From contig NZ_JANQCD010000002.1 in assembly GCF_026672275.1 (NCBI RefSeq), forward strand, positions 1-64,000: 64,000 nucleotides of DNA. Direction: 5' to 3'. Under the pieces are notes generated by a model. It worked only from the letters and a program-made list of their open reading frames with translations. It was not told where the DNA came from and did no database searches. A program made the position numbers and the translations under genes. This DNA is from Marinifilum sp. D737 (GTDB lineage Bacteria > Bacteroidota > Bacteroidia > Bacteroidales > Marinifilaceae). Positions 34,938 through 44,834 of this stretch are shown here, in pieces (within the stretch, counting starts at the first letter, position 1; each line of letters opens with the position of its first letter).

Positions 34938-36767
34938 CTACAGCAGCTGCATATCATACAGCTTCTTATAAGCTCCATCTTTCTCAATTAATTCATCGTG
35001 CTTGCCTCTTTCCACAATTTCTCCTTCGTGGAATACACAAATTAAATCGGCATTTTTAACAGTTGACAAACGGTGTGCAATCACCAATGAAGTTCTGTTC
35101 TCCATTAACTTATCCAAGGCATCCTGCACCAATCTTTCCGACTCTGTATCCAAAGCTGAGGTTGCCTCATCCAAAATCATAATTGGAGGGTTTTTAAGAA
35201 CCGCACGTGCAATACTCAATCGCTGACGTTGACCTCCCGAAAGCTTACTACCACGATCTCCAATATTGGTATCGTAAGCATTCTCTGTAGCACTGATAAA
35301 GTCGTGAGCATTGGCAATTTTCGCAGCAGCAATTACATCATCCATTGTTGCGTTCTCGACTCCAAAGGCAATGTTATTAAAAATGGTATCGTTAAAAAGA
35401 ATTGATTCCTGGTTCACATTCCCCATCAGGTTACGCAAATCTTTCATTTTGTAATCACGAATATCAACACCATCAACCGAAATACTACCATCATTTATAT
35501 CGTAAAATCTTGGTAACAAATCCACGAAAGTAGTTTTACCCGAACCTGATTGGCCAACCAATGCTACTGTCTTTCCTTTCGGAATTTCCAGATCAACATT
35601 CTTCAATACATTCCTCTCTCCATTGTATGAGAAAGTAACATTCTTATAATGGATAGAATTGCCAAATTCACTTACTGATTCTGCATTTTCTTTATCGGTA
35701 ATGGTTGATTTTGCCTCTAACAGTTGATCGATACGATCCATAGCTGCCAATCCTTTTTGAATTGTATATGCTGCTTTTGAAAAAGCTTTTGCTGGAGCAA
35801 TAATCATATAAAACATCCCTAAATAGGCAATAAATGTAGAACCAGTTAAATTTCCAGTACCATTAAGAATTAACATTCCACCATAGCACATTATCGTTAA
35901 CATTACCAATGTTCCCATGAATTCGCTCACTGGATGTGCCAACACATAACGGCGCATCATACTATTCATGATTCTTCTATAAGAATTACTTTCTTCTGCA
36001 AAACGAACATGCATTTTTTCTTCAGCATTAAAAGCCTTAATAATTCTCAATCCAGATAAACTCTCTTCAATAGTAGATAAGATATCCCCCATTTTATTTT
36101 GTCCATCTCTCGAAGATTTCTTCAACGTTTTACCAGTTAAACCAATAATATAACCCGCAATTGGCAACATGATAAATACAAATAGTGTTAGCTGAGCACT
36201 AATTGATAACAATCCAATTAAATAAACCAGTATCATTATCGGATTTTTGAAGATCATATCAATTGAGCTCATCACAGAAATCTCAACCTCTTGAACATCT
36301 CCTGTTGAACGAGCAATAATATCTCCTTTCTTTTCTGCCGAGAAAAATGGAAGAGGCAATGAAATCATTTTATTATAGATCTGTAAACGCAAATCCCTTA
36401 CAACTCCATTTCGAATGTTAACAGAATGGTATGAACCCAAAAAAGTAAATAACACTTTAAAGAACACCATAGTTAATGCAACTCCTGCTATAAAAAACAA
36501 GGTATACTCTGCACCATACTCATTTTTTACTAAGGTAATGTAGTAATTAAAATTGTGCGCTAGTACATCTGTCTTCAACTCCCAAGGCATTTTTTCAATC
36601 ACTGAAACATCTACACTTTTATTAAAAAATGTATCTAATACAGGTACAATTGCACCCAGTGAAAAAACACCAAAAACAGCCCCCAACAGGTTGTAAACAA
36701 ACATCATAATTGTATCTCCTTTGTAAGGAGGTAAGAATCGCTGAAGAACCTTAATAAAATCTTTCAT
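34938..36767 (-). CDS. ABC exporter, MsbA-like half-transporter
   Basis: This 609-residue protein fuses six membrane segments (about 15-330) to an ATPase domain. The ATPase carries Walker A VGQSGSGKTT, the signature LSGGQRQRLSIARA and Walker B PIMILDEATSALD. It works as a homodimer exporting lipids, lipopolysaccharide core or peptides, and MsbA is the closest functional model. It is transcribed alone, downstream of purB on the same strand but separated by a terminator. Confidence 0.88.
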   Translation of the reverse strand: MKDFIKVLQRFLPPYKGDTIMMFVYNLLGAVFGVFSLGAIVPVLDTFFNKSVDVSVIEKMPWELKTDVLAHNFNYYITLVKNEYGAEYTLFFIAGVALTMVFFKVLFTFLGSYHSVNIRNGVVRDLRLQIYNKMISLPLPFFSAEKKGDIIARSTGDVQEVEISVMSSIDMIFKNPIMILVYLIGLLSISAQLTLFVFIMLPIAGYIIGLTGKTLKKSSRDGQNKMGDILSTIEESLSGLRIIKAFNAEEKMHVRFAEESNSYRRIMNSMMRRYVLAHPVSEFMGTLVMLTIMCYGGMLILNGTGNLTGSTFIAYLGMFYMIIAPAKAFSKAAYTIQKGLAAMDRIDQLLEAKSTITDKENAESVSEFGNSIHYKNVTFSYNGERNVLKNVDLEIPKGKTVALVGQSGSGKTTFVDLLPRFYDINDGSISVDGVDIRDYKMKDLRNLMGNVNQESILFNDTIFNNIAFGVENATMDDVIAAAKIANAHDFISATENAYDTNIGDRGSKLSGGQRQRLSIARAVLKNPPIMILDEATSALDTESERLVQDALDKLMENRTSLVIAHRLSTVKNADLICVFHEGEIVERGKHDELIEKDGAYKKLYDMQLL

Positions 36768-36820
36768 TAATGATTAAATATGTGAAACAAAATCATTGAG
36801 AAAACCACAGTTCTCTCAAT

Positions 36821-36856
36821 AAAAATAGGCTGTAAAAGTACAACTCTTACAGCCTA
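36821..36856 (-). terminator. Intrinsic terminator of purB
   Basis: A 10-base stem (36826-36835 with 36847-36856) is followed on the minus strand by five T. It separates purB from the ABC exporter gene. Confidence 0.83.
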
Positions 36857-36887
36857 AAAACAAAGTATTAACAAATATTAATGCTTT

Positions 36888-38225
36888 CTAGATTCCTGTA
36901 TAATTATCAGGACTAATTGTCTTCAATTGAGCTTTCAAATCATCACCAATCTCAAGTGTATCGATAAATTCAGCAATACTTTCCTGAGTAACGTGAGTAT
37001 TTGTTCTGGTTAAAGCTTTTAATGCTTCGTATGGATTTGGATATCCTTCGCGACGCAAAATGGTTTGAACCGCTTCAGCAACCACAGCCCAGTTTGCTTC
37101 CAAGTCAGCTTCAAAAGCTTCTTTTGAAATTAATAGCTTATCTAAACCTTTCAATAAAGATTTAAATGCAATGATTGTATGAGCAAATGGAACTCCAATA
37201 TTTCTCAATACAGTTGAATCCGTTAGGTCACGCTGTAAACGAGAAACTGGCAATTTTGTAGCCAGGTGCTCGAATGTTGCATTCGCCAAACCTAGGTTTC
37301 CTTCCGAGTTTTCAAAATCGATAGGATTAACTTTGTGAGGCATTGCTGATGATCCAACTTCACCTTTCTTGATCTTCTGCTTGAAATAGTTCATGGAAAT
37401 ATATGTCCAGAAGTCACGGTTCAAGTCAACCAAGATGGTATTGATGCGCTTTAAGTTATCGAAAATCGCACCCATATTATCGTAATTCGAAATCTGAGTT
37501 GTTAACTCTTCTCTCTCTAATTTTAAAATATCATTCACAAAGTGATTACCGAACTCTGCCCAATCAACCTCAGGATATGCTACATGGTGAGCATTGAAGT
37601 TACCTGTTGCACCACCAAATTTAGCAGAACAAGGAACACTCTTCAATAAATCCAATTGCTTCTTCAAACGGTAAACGTACACTTGAATTTCTTTACCCAA
37701 ACGAGTTGGAGATGCAGGCTGACCATGAGTACGAGCCAACATTGCAATTTCTTTCCAATCTTCAGAAAGACTTTCCAATTTTGCAATCAACTGATCCAAT
37801 AAAGGATAATACACATCATACACTGCATCTTTCAAAGAATAAGGCGTTGCGGTATTGTTAATATCCTGAGATGTTAGCCCAAAGTGAATGAACTCTTTGT
37901 ATTGCTCCAATTTTAAAGCGTCGAATTTTTCTTTAATGAAGTACTCAACTGCCTTTACATCGTGATTGGTTACACTCTCAATATCCTTTACTTTTTGTGC
38001 ATCCTCAACGGTAAAGTCAAGGTAAATGCTACGCAAATCAGTATATAAATCTTTGTTAAAATCTTTCAACTGTGGAAGAGGAACCTCGCAAAGAGCAATA
38101 AAATATTCTACTTCAACCAACACTCTGTATCGTACCAAAGCGTACTCTGAAAAATACTCACCCAATACGTCTACTTTGTCACGGTAACGCCCGTCAACCG
38201 GCGAAATTGCTGTCAAACTTTGCAT
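36888..38225 (-). CDS. purB: Adenylosuccinate lyase
   Basis: This 445-residue enzyme cleaves SAICAR and adenylosuccinate, releasing fumarate in purine synthesis. The superfamily signature GSSAMPHKVNPIDFENSEGN is present, together with the substrate-binding LTSQDINNTA and ARTHGQPASPT. The start at 38225 (MQSLTAISPVDGRY) is typical of this family, so seven codons of the open frame are dropped. A TACCTTTG box lies 40 bases upstream (38266-38273). Confidence 0.95.
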   Translation of the reverse strand: MQSLTAISPVDGRYRDKVDVLGEYFSEYALVRYRVLVEVEYFIALCEVPLPQLKDFNKDLYTDLRSIYLDFTVEDAQKVKDIESVTNHDVKAVEYFIKEKFDALKLEQYKEFIHFGLTSQDINNTATPYSLKDAVYDVYYPLLDQLIAKLESLSEDWKEIAMLARTHGQPASPTRLGKEIQVYVYRLKKQLDLLKSVPCSAKFGGATGNFNAHHVAYPEVDWAEFGNHFVNDILKLEREELTTQISNYDNMGAIFDNLKRINTILVDLNRDFWTYISMNYFKQKIKKGEVGSSAMPHKVNPIDFENSEGNLGLANATFEHLATKLPVSRLQRDLTDSTVLRNIGVPFAHTIIAFKSLLKGLDKLLISKEAFEADLEANWAVVAEAVQTILRREGYPNPYEALKALTRTNTHVTQESIAEFIDTLEIGDDLKAQLKTISPDNYTGI

Positions 38226-38351
38226 TTCTAAAATATTAAATGTCAATAATGGTTATTTAGAGTCACAAAGGTAATTAAAAGCAATGAAATGAGAGGAGCC
38301 TAATGCAATATATTAACCTGTGCCTGATTAAAGATTTTGGATTTAGGTTCT

Positions 38352-38381
38352 TTTGGGATTACACATTTAATCTTATTTTTG
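38352..38381 (+). promoter_or_regulatory. Promoter of the CysZ-like gene
   Basis: TTTG (38352-38355) and TATTTTTG (38374-38381), 18 bases apart. The TTG codon at 38395 would lie near the transcription start, so the ATG at 38419 is the better start. Just upstream, 38327-38344 duplicates 18 bases of the gene's own coding start (38428-38445). Confidence 0.62.
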
Positions 38382-38418
38382 TTAAAGCACACAATTGTTA
38401 TCATACATCTATAAAAAC

Positions 38419-39201
38419 ATGAAACTAATTAAAGATTTTGGATTTGGTTTACGTACTTATTCGGAAGCCCTAAACTACATATTTAGAAAAAGACTGGCTT
38501 GGTTCTTTATTTTTCCATTATTACTCAACATTCTTCTATTCTGGGTTGGATGGGATTTTATTAGTTCATTATCGGATCAAACTCAAACCTACTTACAAAA
38601 TTGGCTGGATCTTGAAAATGCTGATTTTTGGGGTTCAGGATTTTTAAAGGCTACAATTGGAGGATTTATCTGGATTGTATTCAAGGTTCTCTTTTTCTTA
38701 ATTTTTGCATACTTCGGAGGGTATATCATCATTATCATCATGTCGCCAGTATTTTCTTACCTATCGGAACGAACCGAGAAAATTAAAACTGGTAACGATT
38801 ATCCTTTTGAATTCAGGCAATTGGTTAGGGATATCATTCGCGGTGTTTTCATTGCCGTCAGAAACCTTTGCATCGAGTTGCTATTGACTGTATTAATGTT
38901 TTTTCTAAGCTTTATTCCAATCATTGGTTGGGCGTCAGCCATAATGTTATTCTTCATTTCGGCTTACTTTTATGGATTTTCCTTTTTAGATTATGCCATT
39001 GAAAGAAAAAGGCTTAGCATTAAGGAAAGTGTGCAGTTTATGAGAGAAAACAAGGGAATTGTAATTGCCAATGGATTTGTATTTTCTTTATGTCTTATTG
39101 TTCCATTCTGTGGTGTATCCATCTCTAGTTTTGCCGCAATAATTTCTGTTGTTGCTGGAACTTTGGCTGTTAATGAGATTTGGGAAAAAGAAAAACATTA
39201 A
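38419..39201 (+). CDS. EI24/CysZ-like membrane protein
   Basis: This 260-residue inner-membrane protein has long hydrophobic segments and the EI24-type pattern: a short basic N-terminus (KLIKDFGFGLRTYSEALNYIF), paired re-entrant-like segments and a late YGFSFLDYAIERKRLSIKESV motif found in CysZ-like proteins. CysZ takes up sulfate; this relative may do something else. It opens a plus-strand run that continues with an NfeD gene. Confidence 0.75.
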   Translation: MKLIKDFGFGLRTYSEALNYIFRKRLAWFFIFPLLLNILLFWVGWDFISSLSDQTQTYLQNWLDLENADFWGSGFLKATIGGFIWIVFKVLFFLIFAYFGGYIIIIIMSPVFSYLSERTEKIKTGNDYPFEFRQLVRDIIRGVFIAVRNLCIELLLTVLMFFLSFIPIIGWASAIMLFFISAYFYGFSFLDYAIERKRLSIKESVQFMRENKGIVIANGFVFSLCLIVPFCGVSISSFAAIISVVAGTLAVNEIWEKEKH

Positions 39202-39275
39202 ATCTTCTCAGCCACAAAAGAATTATTGCAACTTAATTGTTATCTTATATACAATAAACAACTAAAAGTACTCAT

Positions 39276-40703
39276 ATGAATCTTTTCAGAAATATTATTC
39301 TCTCTCTGTTAGCATTGCTTATAGGTCTGTCCTCTCAGGCTAAAAGTGCTTCTGATTCCATAGCTGAATCAACGGATAAATTGGTTTACAAATTTGATAT
39401 CAAAAGAGAAATTGGCCCAGCAGCCTGGCGTCAAACCAAAGATGCATTTCAGGAAGCTGATGAATTAAATGCCGATTTGATTTTAATTCACATGAACACC
39501 TACGGAGGCATGGTAATTCATGCAGATTCAATTCGTACTGCAATATTAAATAGTGAAAAACCTGTTTATGTATTTATCGACAATAATGCAGCTTCGGCGG
39601 GAGCATTAATTTCCATTGCCTGCGATAGCATTTACATGAGAACTGGCGCCAATATTGGTGCTGCAACGGTTGTAAACCAGACTGGAGAGGCAATGCCTGA
39701 TAAATATCAATCATACATGAGATCAACCATGCGTGCTACTGCCGAGTCACATGGAAAAGACACCATTATTCAAGCTGGTGACACCATTTACAGATGGAAG
39801 CGCGACCCTTTAATTGCTGAAGCAATGGTTGATCCCAGAACCTATATCGAAAATGTAATTGATACAGGAAAAGTGTTGACCTTTACTCCGGATGAAGCCA
39901 TTAAAAATGGATATTGCGAAGGAATTGCCAACAGTGTTTCTGAAGTATTAGAGAAAGCGGGTGTAAAAGAGTATACCATAAAATCCTACGAACCTTCTGG
40001 AATCGAAAAAGTGGTCGATTTCATGATAAATCCTGTTCTTCAAGGAATTCTAATCATGATCATCATAGGAGGAATTTATTTCGAATTGCAAACTCCGGGC
40101 ATTGGTTTCCCGATTCTAGCTTCTGCAATTGCAGCAGTATTGTACTTCTCTCCTCTCTATTTGGAAGGAATGGCTGAAAACTGGGAGATTATTCTTTTTG
40201 GCGCCGGAGTGGTTCTGCTCGCCGTGGAGATATTTGTGATTCCTGGTTTTGGGGTTGCAGGCGTTTCAGGGATCATATTCATCATTACAGGCTTGACTTT
40301 AAGTTTGGTCGATAATGTAGCATTCGAATTTGAACCTCGACATATCAAAACCATTGTAGCTTCCCTACTTTTGGTGATTTTTTCGATGCTGGTAGCCATT
40401 GTGGGATCTATATACCTGAGTAAGAAATTATTTTCCTCTAACTCCTTCCTTGGACATTTGGCTTTAAGTACAGTTGAAAATACGGAAGAAGGTTATGTAG
40501 GTGTTGATATGAGTGCAAAAACCATGGTTGGAAAAATGGGTGTAGCCATGAGTGTGTTACGTCCATCTGGAAAAGTAATTATTGACAACCAGATATATGA
40601 TGCCAAATCGGAAGATGGTTTTATCGATAAAGAAACCGAAGTAGAAGTGATTCGATTCGAAACAGGTCAGGTATATGTAATTAAGAAAGAAGGTGATGAG
40701 TAA
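39276..40703 (+). CDS. NfeD-family membrane serine protease
   Basis: This 475-residue protein has a signal peptide, a ClpP-like periplasmic protease domain (about 30-215) with the nucleophile serine in NNAASAGALISIACDSIYM, four membrane segments (about 240-390), and a C-terminal OB-fold NfeD domain (about 400-475, with KTMVGKMGVAMSVLRPSGKV). Such proteins pair with stomatins in membrane quality control. No stomatin gene lies next to it here. The GNAT gene start overlaps its stop by eight bases. Confidence 0.87.
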   Translation: MNLFRNIILSLLALLIGLSSQAKSASDSIAESTDKLVYKFDIKREIGPAAWRQTKDAFQEADELNADLILIHMNTYGGMVIHADSIRTAILNSEKPVYVFIDNNAASAGALISIACDSIYMRTGANIGAATVVNQTGEAMPDKYQSYMRSTMRATAESHGKDTIIQAGDTIYRWKRDPLIAEAMVDPRTYIENVIDTGKVLTFTPDEAIKNGYCEGIANSVSEVLEKAGVKEYTIKSYEPSGIEKVVDFMINPVLQGILIMIIIGGIYFELQTPGIGFPILASAIAAVLYFSPLYLEGMAENWEIILFGAGVVLLAVEIFVIPGFGVAGVSGIIFIITGLTLSLVDNVAFEFEPRHIKTIVASLLLVIFSMLVAIVGSIYLSKKLFSSNSFLGHLALSTVENTEEGYVGVDMSAKTMVGKMGVAMSVLRPSGKVIIDNQIYDAKSEDGFIDKETEVEVIRFETGQVYVIKKEGDE

Positions 40704-41121
40704 AATCAAGATTCGGGAATATGAGACTCATGATTTTGCAGCTGTCCTCGGTTTATGGGAATTGACTGGTTTAGCTGACGAAAAACGTGCTGATTCAGCT
40801 CTTACCATAGAAAAGAGTCTGCAGTTTGGAGGTAAATTTTGGATTCTTGAAGATTTAACCAGTGACGAGTGCATCGGAACCATTTGGCTTACCAATGATT
40901 CAAGAAGATTGTACCTGCATCACTTGGGTGTACATCCAAACTATCAGCAAAAAGGATACGGAAGATTATTGAGCGAAAAAGCATTACAATTCGCCAAGAA
41001 AACGAATATGCAAATTAAACTTGAGGTACATGAGGAGAACAAGTATGCGATAAAGCTTTATCAAAAGCTCGGTTTTAAGTATCTCGACAAATACGATGTA
41101 ATGATCAAGCGCAAACACTAA
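40696..41121 (+). CDS. GNAT-family N-acetyltransferase
   Basis: This 141-residue acetyl-CoA-dependent enzyme carries the GNAT core HHLGVHPNYQQKGYGRLL, which includes the pyrophosphate-binding Q/RxxGxG/A loop, and the following LEVHEENKYAIKLYQKLGF. The substrate (protein N-terminus, antibiotic or small amine) is not evident. The ATG overlaps the NfeD stop, indicating translational coupling. Confidence 0.82.
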   Translation: MSKIKIREYETHDFAAVLGLWELTGLADEKRADSALTIEKSLQFGGKFWILEDLTSDECIGTIWLTNDSRRLYLHHLGVHPNYQQKGYGRLLSEKALQFAKKTNMQIKLEVHEENKYAIKLYQKLGFKYLDKYDVMIKRKH

Positions 41122-41130
41122 AATCAATAA

Positions 41131-41838
41131 ATGGATTATATCAATCAACTCATATCAACTACCGAAATAACAACTGAAACCATTTTTTGGAGATTGTTAT
41201 TTAGTTTTTTTATTGGAGCAATAATTGGATTAGAACGTGAAGCTCACAGACAGCCAGCAGGATTGCGCACGCATATATTAATATGCATGGGTGCTAGCTT
41301 AATCATGTTATTGTCGATTTATATTCCACAAACATTTCAAAATTTTCAAAATGGTGATCCAGGTAGAATAGCCGCCCAGGTAGTATCGGGAATCGGTTTT
41401 TTAGGTGCAGGAGCCATTATGAAATTTGGTGTAAATGTAAAAGGCTTAACTACAGCTGCCTCAATTTGGGTAATCGCTGCACTTGGTTTAACAATCGGTG
41501 CCGGAATGTATATGGGAGCAATTATTGGAACCGCTATTTTACTGATTTCATTAATTGCAATGGATGTAATTGAAAAGAAATTGTTCCCAGGAAAATTTAT
41601 TAAACGCCTTCACATCCATGTTAAAAACAAAGAAGTATCGCCAGATGATTTTAAAGATATTTTAAAAAATCATCAGGTTGCCATTCGAACCATTGATGTG
41701 GAGCAGTATTACGACGAGAATAAAATTAGCTACTACCTAACCGTTCAAATTTCGGAAAGAGTCAAACTAAATGAACTAACCTCTGAATTGGGTAGTATTC
41801 CAGGAATAAAAAGAGTAAAATTGCAACAAATTCTATAA
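41131..41838 (+). CDS. MgtC/SapB-family membrane protein
   Basis: This 235-residue protein has the MgtC N-terminal domain with four or five membrane segments. Motifs include GAIIGLEREAHRQPAGLRTHILICMGASL and GIGFLGAGAIMKFG, followed by a cytoplasmic ACT-like tail (about 160-235). MgtC proteins affect magnesium homeostasis and ATP synthase activity in some pathogens. The role in a non-pathogen is not settled. It begins nine bases after the GNAT gene. Confidence 0.87.
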   Translation: MDYINQLISTTEITTETIFWRLLFSFFIGAIIGLEREAHRQPAGLRTHILICMGASLIMLLSIYIPQTFQNFQNGDPGRIAAQVVSGIGFLGAGAIMKFGVNVKGLTTAASIWVIAALGLTIGAGMYMGAIIGTAILLISLIAMDVIEKKLFPGKFIKRLHIHVKNKEVSPDDFKDILKNHQVAIRTIDVEQYYDENKISYYLTVQISERVKLNELTSELGSIPGIKRVKLQQIL

Positions 41839-41882
41839 GCATCAGTTTTCATGACTGATTCCTTTTACAAACTATTTGTTTT

Positions 41883-42749
41883 ATGAAGCTATTAAGCGCA
41901 GAAGGTCTTCTTAATTTTAATGATCTGGAAAAGATTACAAAGAAACCTAAGCTATTTGCCAAAGATGATGGGAACTTTTGGCAAGATCCATACATATCAG
42001 AACATCTTCTTTATGCTCATCTTGACGATGATTCTGATCAAGGATCGAGAAAATACGACAATATTATTCAGGCAGTTAACTGGCTTTGTGCTTACATGAA
42101 ATTGCCTGAGGATAGCAAATATCTTGATCTTGGTTGCGGACCTGGTTTGTATAGCGAAAATTTCTTTGGACAAGGATTCGATGTAACAGGAATCGACTTT
42201 TCTGAAAACTCTATCAATTACGCAAAAGAGCAGGCAGCAGAATTTGGCTATCCGATTAAATACTTGTGTACGGATTATCTTGAGATCGATTATGAGAATG
42301 AATTCGATGTAGTAAGCCTTATCTATGGAGATTTGTGTGTGTTATCACACCAAGATCGCGACAAGCTTTTGAAAAAAGTTTACAAAGCGCTTAAACCGGG
42401 TGGCTTCCTAGTATTCGATGTATTTACCAAATATTATTTTGAAACAAGAGAACCAGATCAATCTTGGTACATTAGCGAAGAAGACGGATTTTGGAGCGAA
42501 AAAGAGCATTTGCTTTTGCAATCGCACTACAAATACAAAAAAGAAAAAGTTCGTCTTGACAAATACACCCTAATTTTCAGAGATGGTGAAATGAGAACTC
42601 ATCACATTTGGAAACATTATTTTTCGGTAAAGCGAGCCATTACCATGGCCGAAGAGCATGGTTTTACAGTGAAGGATTACTGGGCTAACCTAAGAGGAAA
42701 GCCTTATGAAGATGGTAGTCCATGGATTGGCATGATTGTTCAAAAATAA
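41883..42749 (+). CDS. Class I SAM-dependent methyltransferase
   Basis: This 288-residue cytosolic protein has the SAM-binding motif I YLDLGCGPGLYSENF (about 79-93), an acidic residue after strand 2 (VTGIDFS), and motif LKKVYKALKPGGFLVFDVF. A long C-terminal beta region probably shapes the substrate site. The substrate is unknown. It ends the plus-strand run at a bidirectional terminator. Confidence 0.83.
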   Translation: MKLLSAEGLLNFNDLEKITKKPKLFAKDDGNFWQDPYISEHLLYAHLDDDSDQGSRKYDNIIQAVNWLCAYMKLPEDSKYLDLGCGPGLYSENFFGQGFDVTGIDFSENSINYAKEQAAEFGYPIKYLCTDYLEIDYENEFDVVSLIYGDLCVLSHQDRDKLLKKVYKALKPGGFLVFDVFTKYYFETREPDQSWYISEEDGFWSEKEHLLLQSHYKYKKEKVRLDKYTLIFRDGEMRTHHIWKHYFSVKRAITMAEEHGFTVKDYWANLRGKPYEDGSPWIGMIVQK

Positions 42750-42752
42750 AAC

Positions 42753-42780
42753 AAAACCCGAAGGAAATCCTTCGGGTTTT
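42753..42780. terminator. Bidirectional intrinsic terminator
   Basis: A 12-base stem (42753-42764 with 42769-42780) with a 4-base loop, A-rich before and T-rich after, sits between the convergent methyltransferase and acyl-CoA synthetase genes. Confidence 0.88.
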
Positions 42781-42802
42781 TATATACAATTCACTGGTAA
42801 GT

Positions 42803-44599
42803 CTATTCTTTGTACATCTTTTCGATAAGATGTTTGTATTTTTCCTGAATTACTTTCCTTTTCAATTTAAGAGTAGAAGTAATCTCTCCCGCTTCAATAG
42901 TAAATTCTTTAGGCAATAGCGTAAATTTCTTCACCTTCTCAAATCTCGAAAGTTCTTTCTGTAACTCTTCGAATCGTTTTTCAAAAAACTCAATAATCTG
43001 AGAATTTGCTAACAACTCTTCAATTGAATCGAAAACAATATTTTGCTGAATTGCATATGCCTGTAAAGGACCAAACGCAGGAACAGCTAATGCAGTCACA
43101 TAGTTTCTACAATCCCCAATCACAGCAATTTGCTCAATAAACTGATCGTTAACCAATGTAGTTTCAATCTTTTGTGGAGCAACATATTTTCCACCAGAAG
43201 TCTTCATCAGATCCTTAATTCGATCCGTAATCACCAGACGACCATTTTCATCTATTCTACCAGCATCGCCAGTACAGAACCAGCCATCTTTCATTACTTC
43301 GGCTGTAGCTTCAGGTTTTTTGTAATAACCGCGCATTACACCCGGGCCTTTCACCATGATCTCGTCATTTTCACCGATTTTAATTTCAGTTCCAATAATG
43401 GTATTACCAGCAGTCCCAAAATCGATATTCTTATCGCCATACAAACTAACGGTAGCCATGGTTTCGGTCAATCCATAACCAACTTTCACATTGATCCCCA
43501 AAGAATGGAAAAACTCCAATATTTCCCTGGAAACAGGTGCTCCACCACAAGGTGTAAAGTTGATTCTACCTCCCATAATTCCACGAAGTTTACTCAGAAC
43601 CAATTTATCAGCTATTCTATGCTTAAGCTTCAATCCCAATGGAACTTTCTGCTCAAACATCTGATATTGATTGTAGTATTTTTCGCCAACTTTTACCGAC
43701 CAGTTTAACAGTGCTCGTTTGGTTGGCGAAGCTTCTGCGGTTTTATCCTTTATGCCAGAGTAGATCTTTTCATACAAACGAGGAACCGTACACATTAATG
43801 TTGGTCTTACCTCTTTCATAACCTCAGCAATTTGTTTTGGATCACGATTGAAGTATACCTCTATTCCTCGATGGAAACAAAAGAAACACCATCCACGTTC
43901 GTAAACATGACTTAATGGTAAGAAACTAAGAGAAATGTCGTTCTCTGATACATTCAACTCCTTATCGTGAGAAACCAATACACTCGAGATGTTCTTGTGG
44001 TCGATCATTACTCCCTTAGGCTCACCAGTAGTTCCTGATGTGTAAATCAAGGTAGCCAAATCATCGAATTGTCCACTGTAAAAACGTTCATCAAATGCTT
44101 TTCCTAAGCCAGAGTTTTTCCCCATGATGATAAACTCATCCCAATACATGGATCTGTCATGATCCGTAAGTTTTGTTTTTTTGTCGAAAACAACAACCAT
44201 TTTCACGTGAGGAACCTCTTTAATCAATTCCATTGTACGATCGTACTGTTCTTGCTCGCCAACAAAAATAACCTGAACTTCAGAATCTTGAACGATGTAT
44301 TTTGCTTCGCTTGTAGAGTTTGTAGGATATATTGGAACAGAAATGCCGCGAACACTCATAATAGCCAAGTCTGCGGTAATCCATTCAGGCATGTTTTGAG
44401 AGAAAATGGCAACAGATTGCTTCTCCTTAACACCCAATTTCATAAGAGCTTTTGATACTTGTCGAATTTGCAAACCAAATTCATTCCAGCTTACACCTAT
44501 CCACTTATTGCTCTCTTCATCTTTATAGCGCATTGCAATTCGATCGCCGAATTTTTCAATTCTGTCACGAATTAACTTGCCCCAATGTTGATACTCCAT
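42803..44599 (-). CDS. Long-chain acyl-CoA synthetase (AMP-forming)
   Basis: This 598-residue member of the adenylate-forming family activates fatty acids with ATP and CoA. It has the P-loop TLIYTSGTTGEPKGVMIDHK, the motif YGLTETMATVSLYG, and the hinge DGWFCTGDAGRIDENGRLVITDRIKDLMKTSGGKYV. The length and the FadD15-like insert region fit long-chain synthetases. It is transcribed alone, with a TATATTTG box (44626-44633) about 27 bases upstream. Confidence 0.92.
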   Translation of the reverse strand: MEYQHWGKLIRDRIEKFGDRIAMRYKDEESNKWIGVSWNEFGLQIRQVSKALMKLGVKEKQSVAIFSQNMPEWITADLAIMSVRGISVPIYPTNSTSEAKYIVQDSEVQVIFVGEQEQYDRTMELIKEVPHVKMVVVFDKKTKLTDHDRSMYWDEFIIMGKNSGLGKAFDERFYSGQFDDLATLIYTSGTTGEPKGVMIDHKNISSVLVSHDKELNVSENDISLSFLPLSHVYERGWCFFCFHRGIEVYFNRDPKQIAEVMKEVRPTLMCTVPRLYEKIYSGIKDKTAEASPTKRALLNWSVKVGEKYYNQYQMFEQKVPLGLKLKHRIADKLVLSKLRGIMGGRINFTPCGGAPVSREILEFFHSLGINVKVGYGLTETMATVSLYGDKNIDFGTAGNTIIGTEIKIGENDEIMVKGPGVMRGYYKKPEATAEVMKDGWFCTGDAGRIDENGRLVITDRIKDLMKTSGGKYVAPQKIETTLVNDQFIEQIAVIGDCRNYVTALAVPAFGPLQAYAIQQNIVFDSIEELLANSQIIEFFEKRFEELQKELSRFEKVKKFTLLPKEFTIEAGEITSTLKLKRKVIQEKYKHLIEKMYKE

Positions 44600-44760
44600 A
44601 AAAGTATTTTAGTTGTAAATCGCTACAAATATAATCATGTTTGAACGATTTAAAAGGTTTTCACTGTATTGTAACGACTTATAATTTGTTAAACTTTACC
44701 ATTTTACATCATAATGAAAACCTATCAATTCAACAAACAATCTACTTTTCAACTCCTTAC

Positions 44761-44795
44761 AAAAAAACGACCATCAACATAAGCTAATGGTCGTT
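44761..44795 (-). terminator. Intrinsic terminator of the FAH-family gene
   Basis: The 9-base stem (44766-44774 with 44787-44795) is followed on the minus strand by a T-run, 40 bases after the stop codon at 44835. Confidence 0.78.
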
Positions 44796-44834
44796 AGAAG
44801 TATCTTAAATACAGAAATTATACTGTATTGTGCC

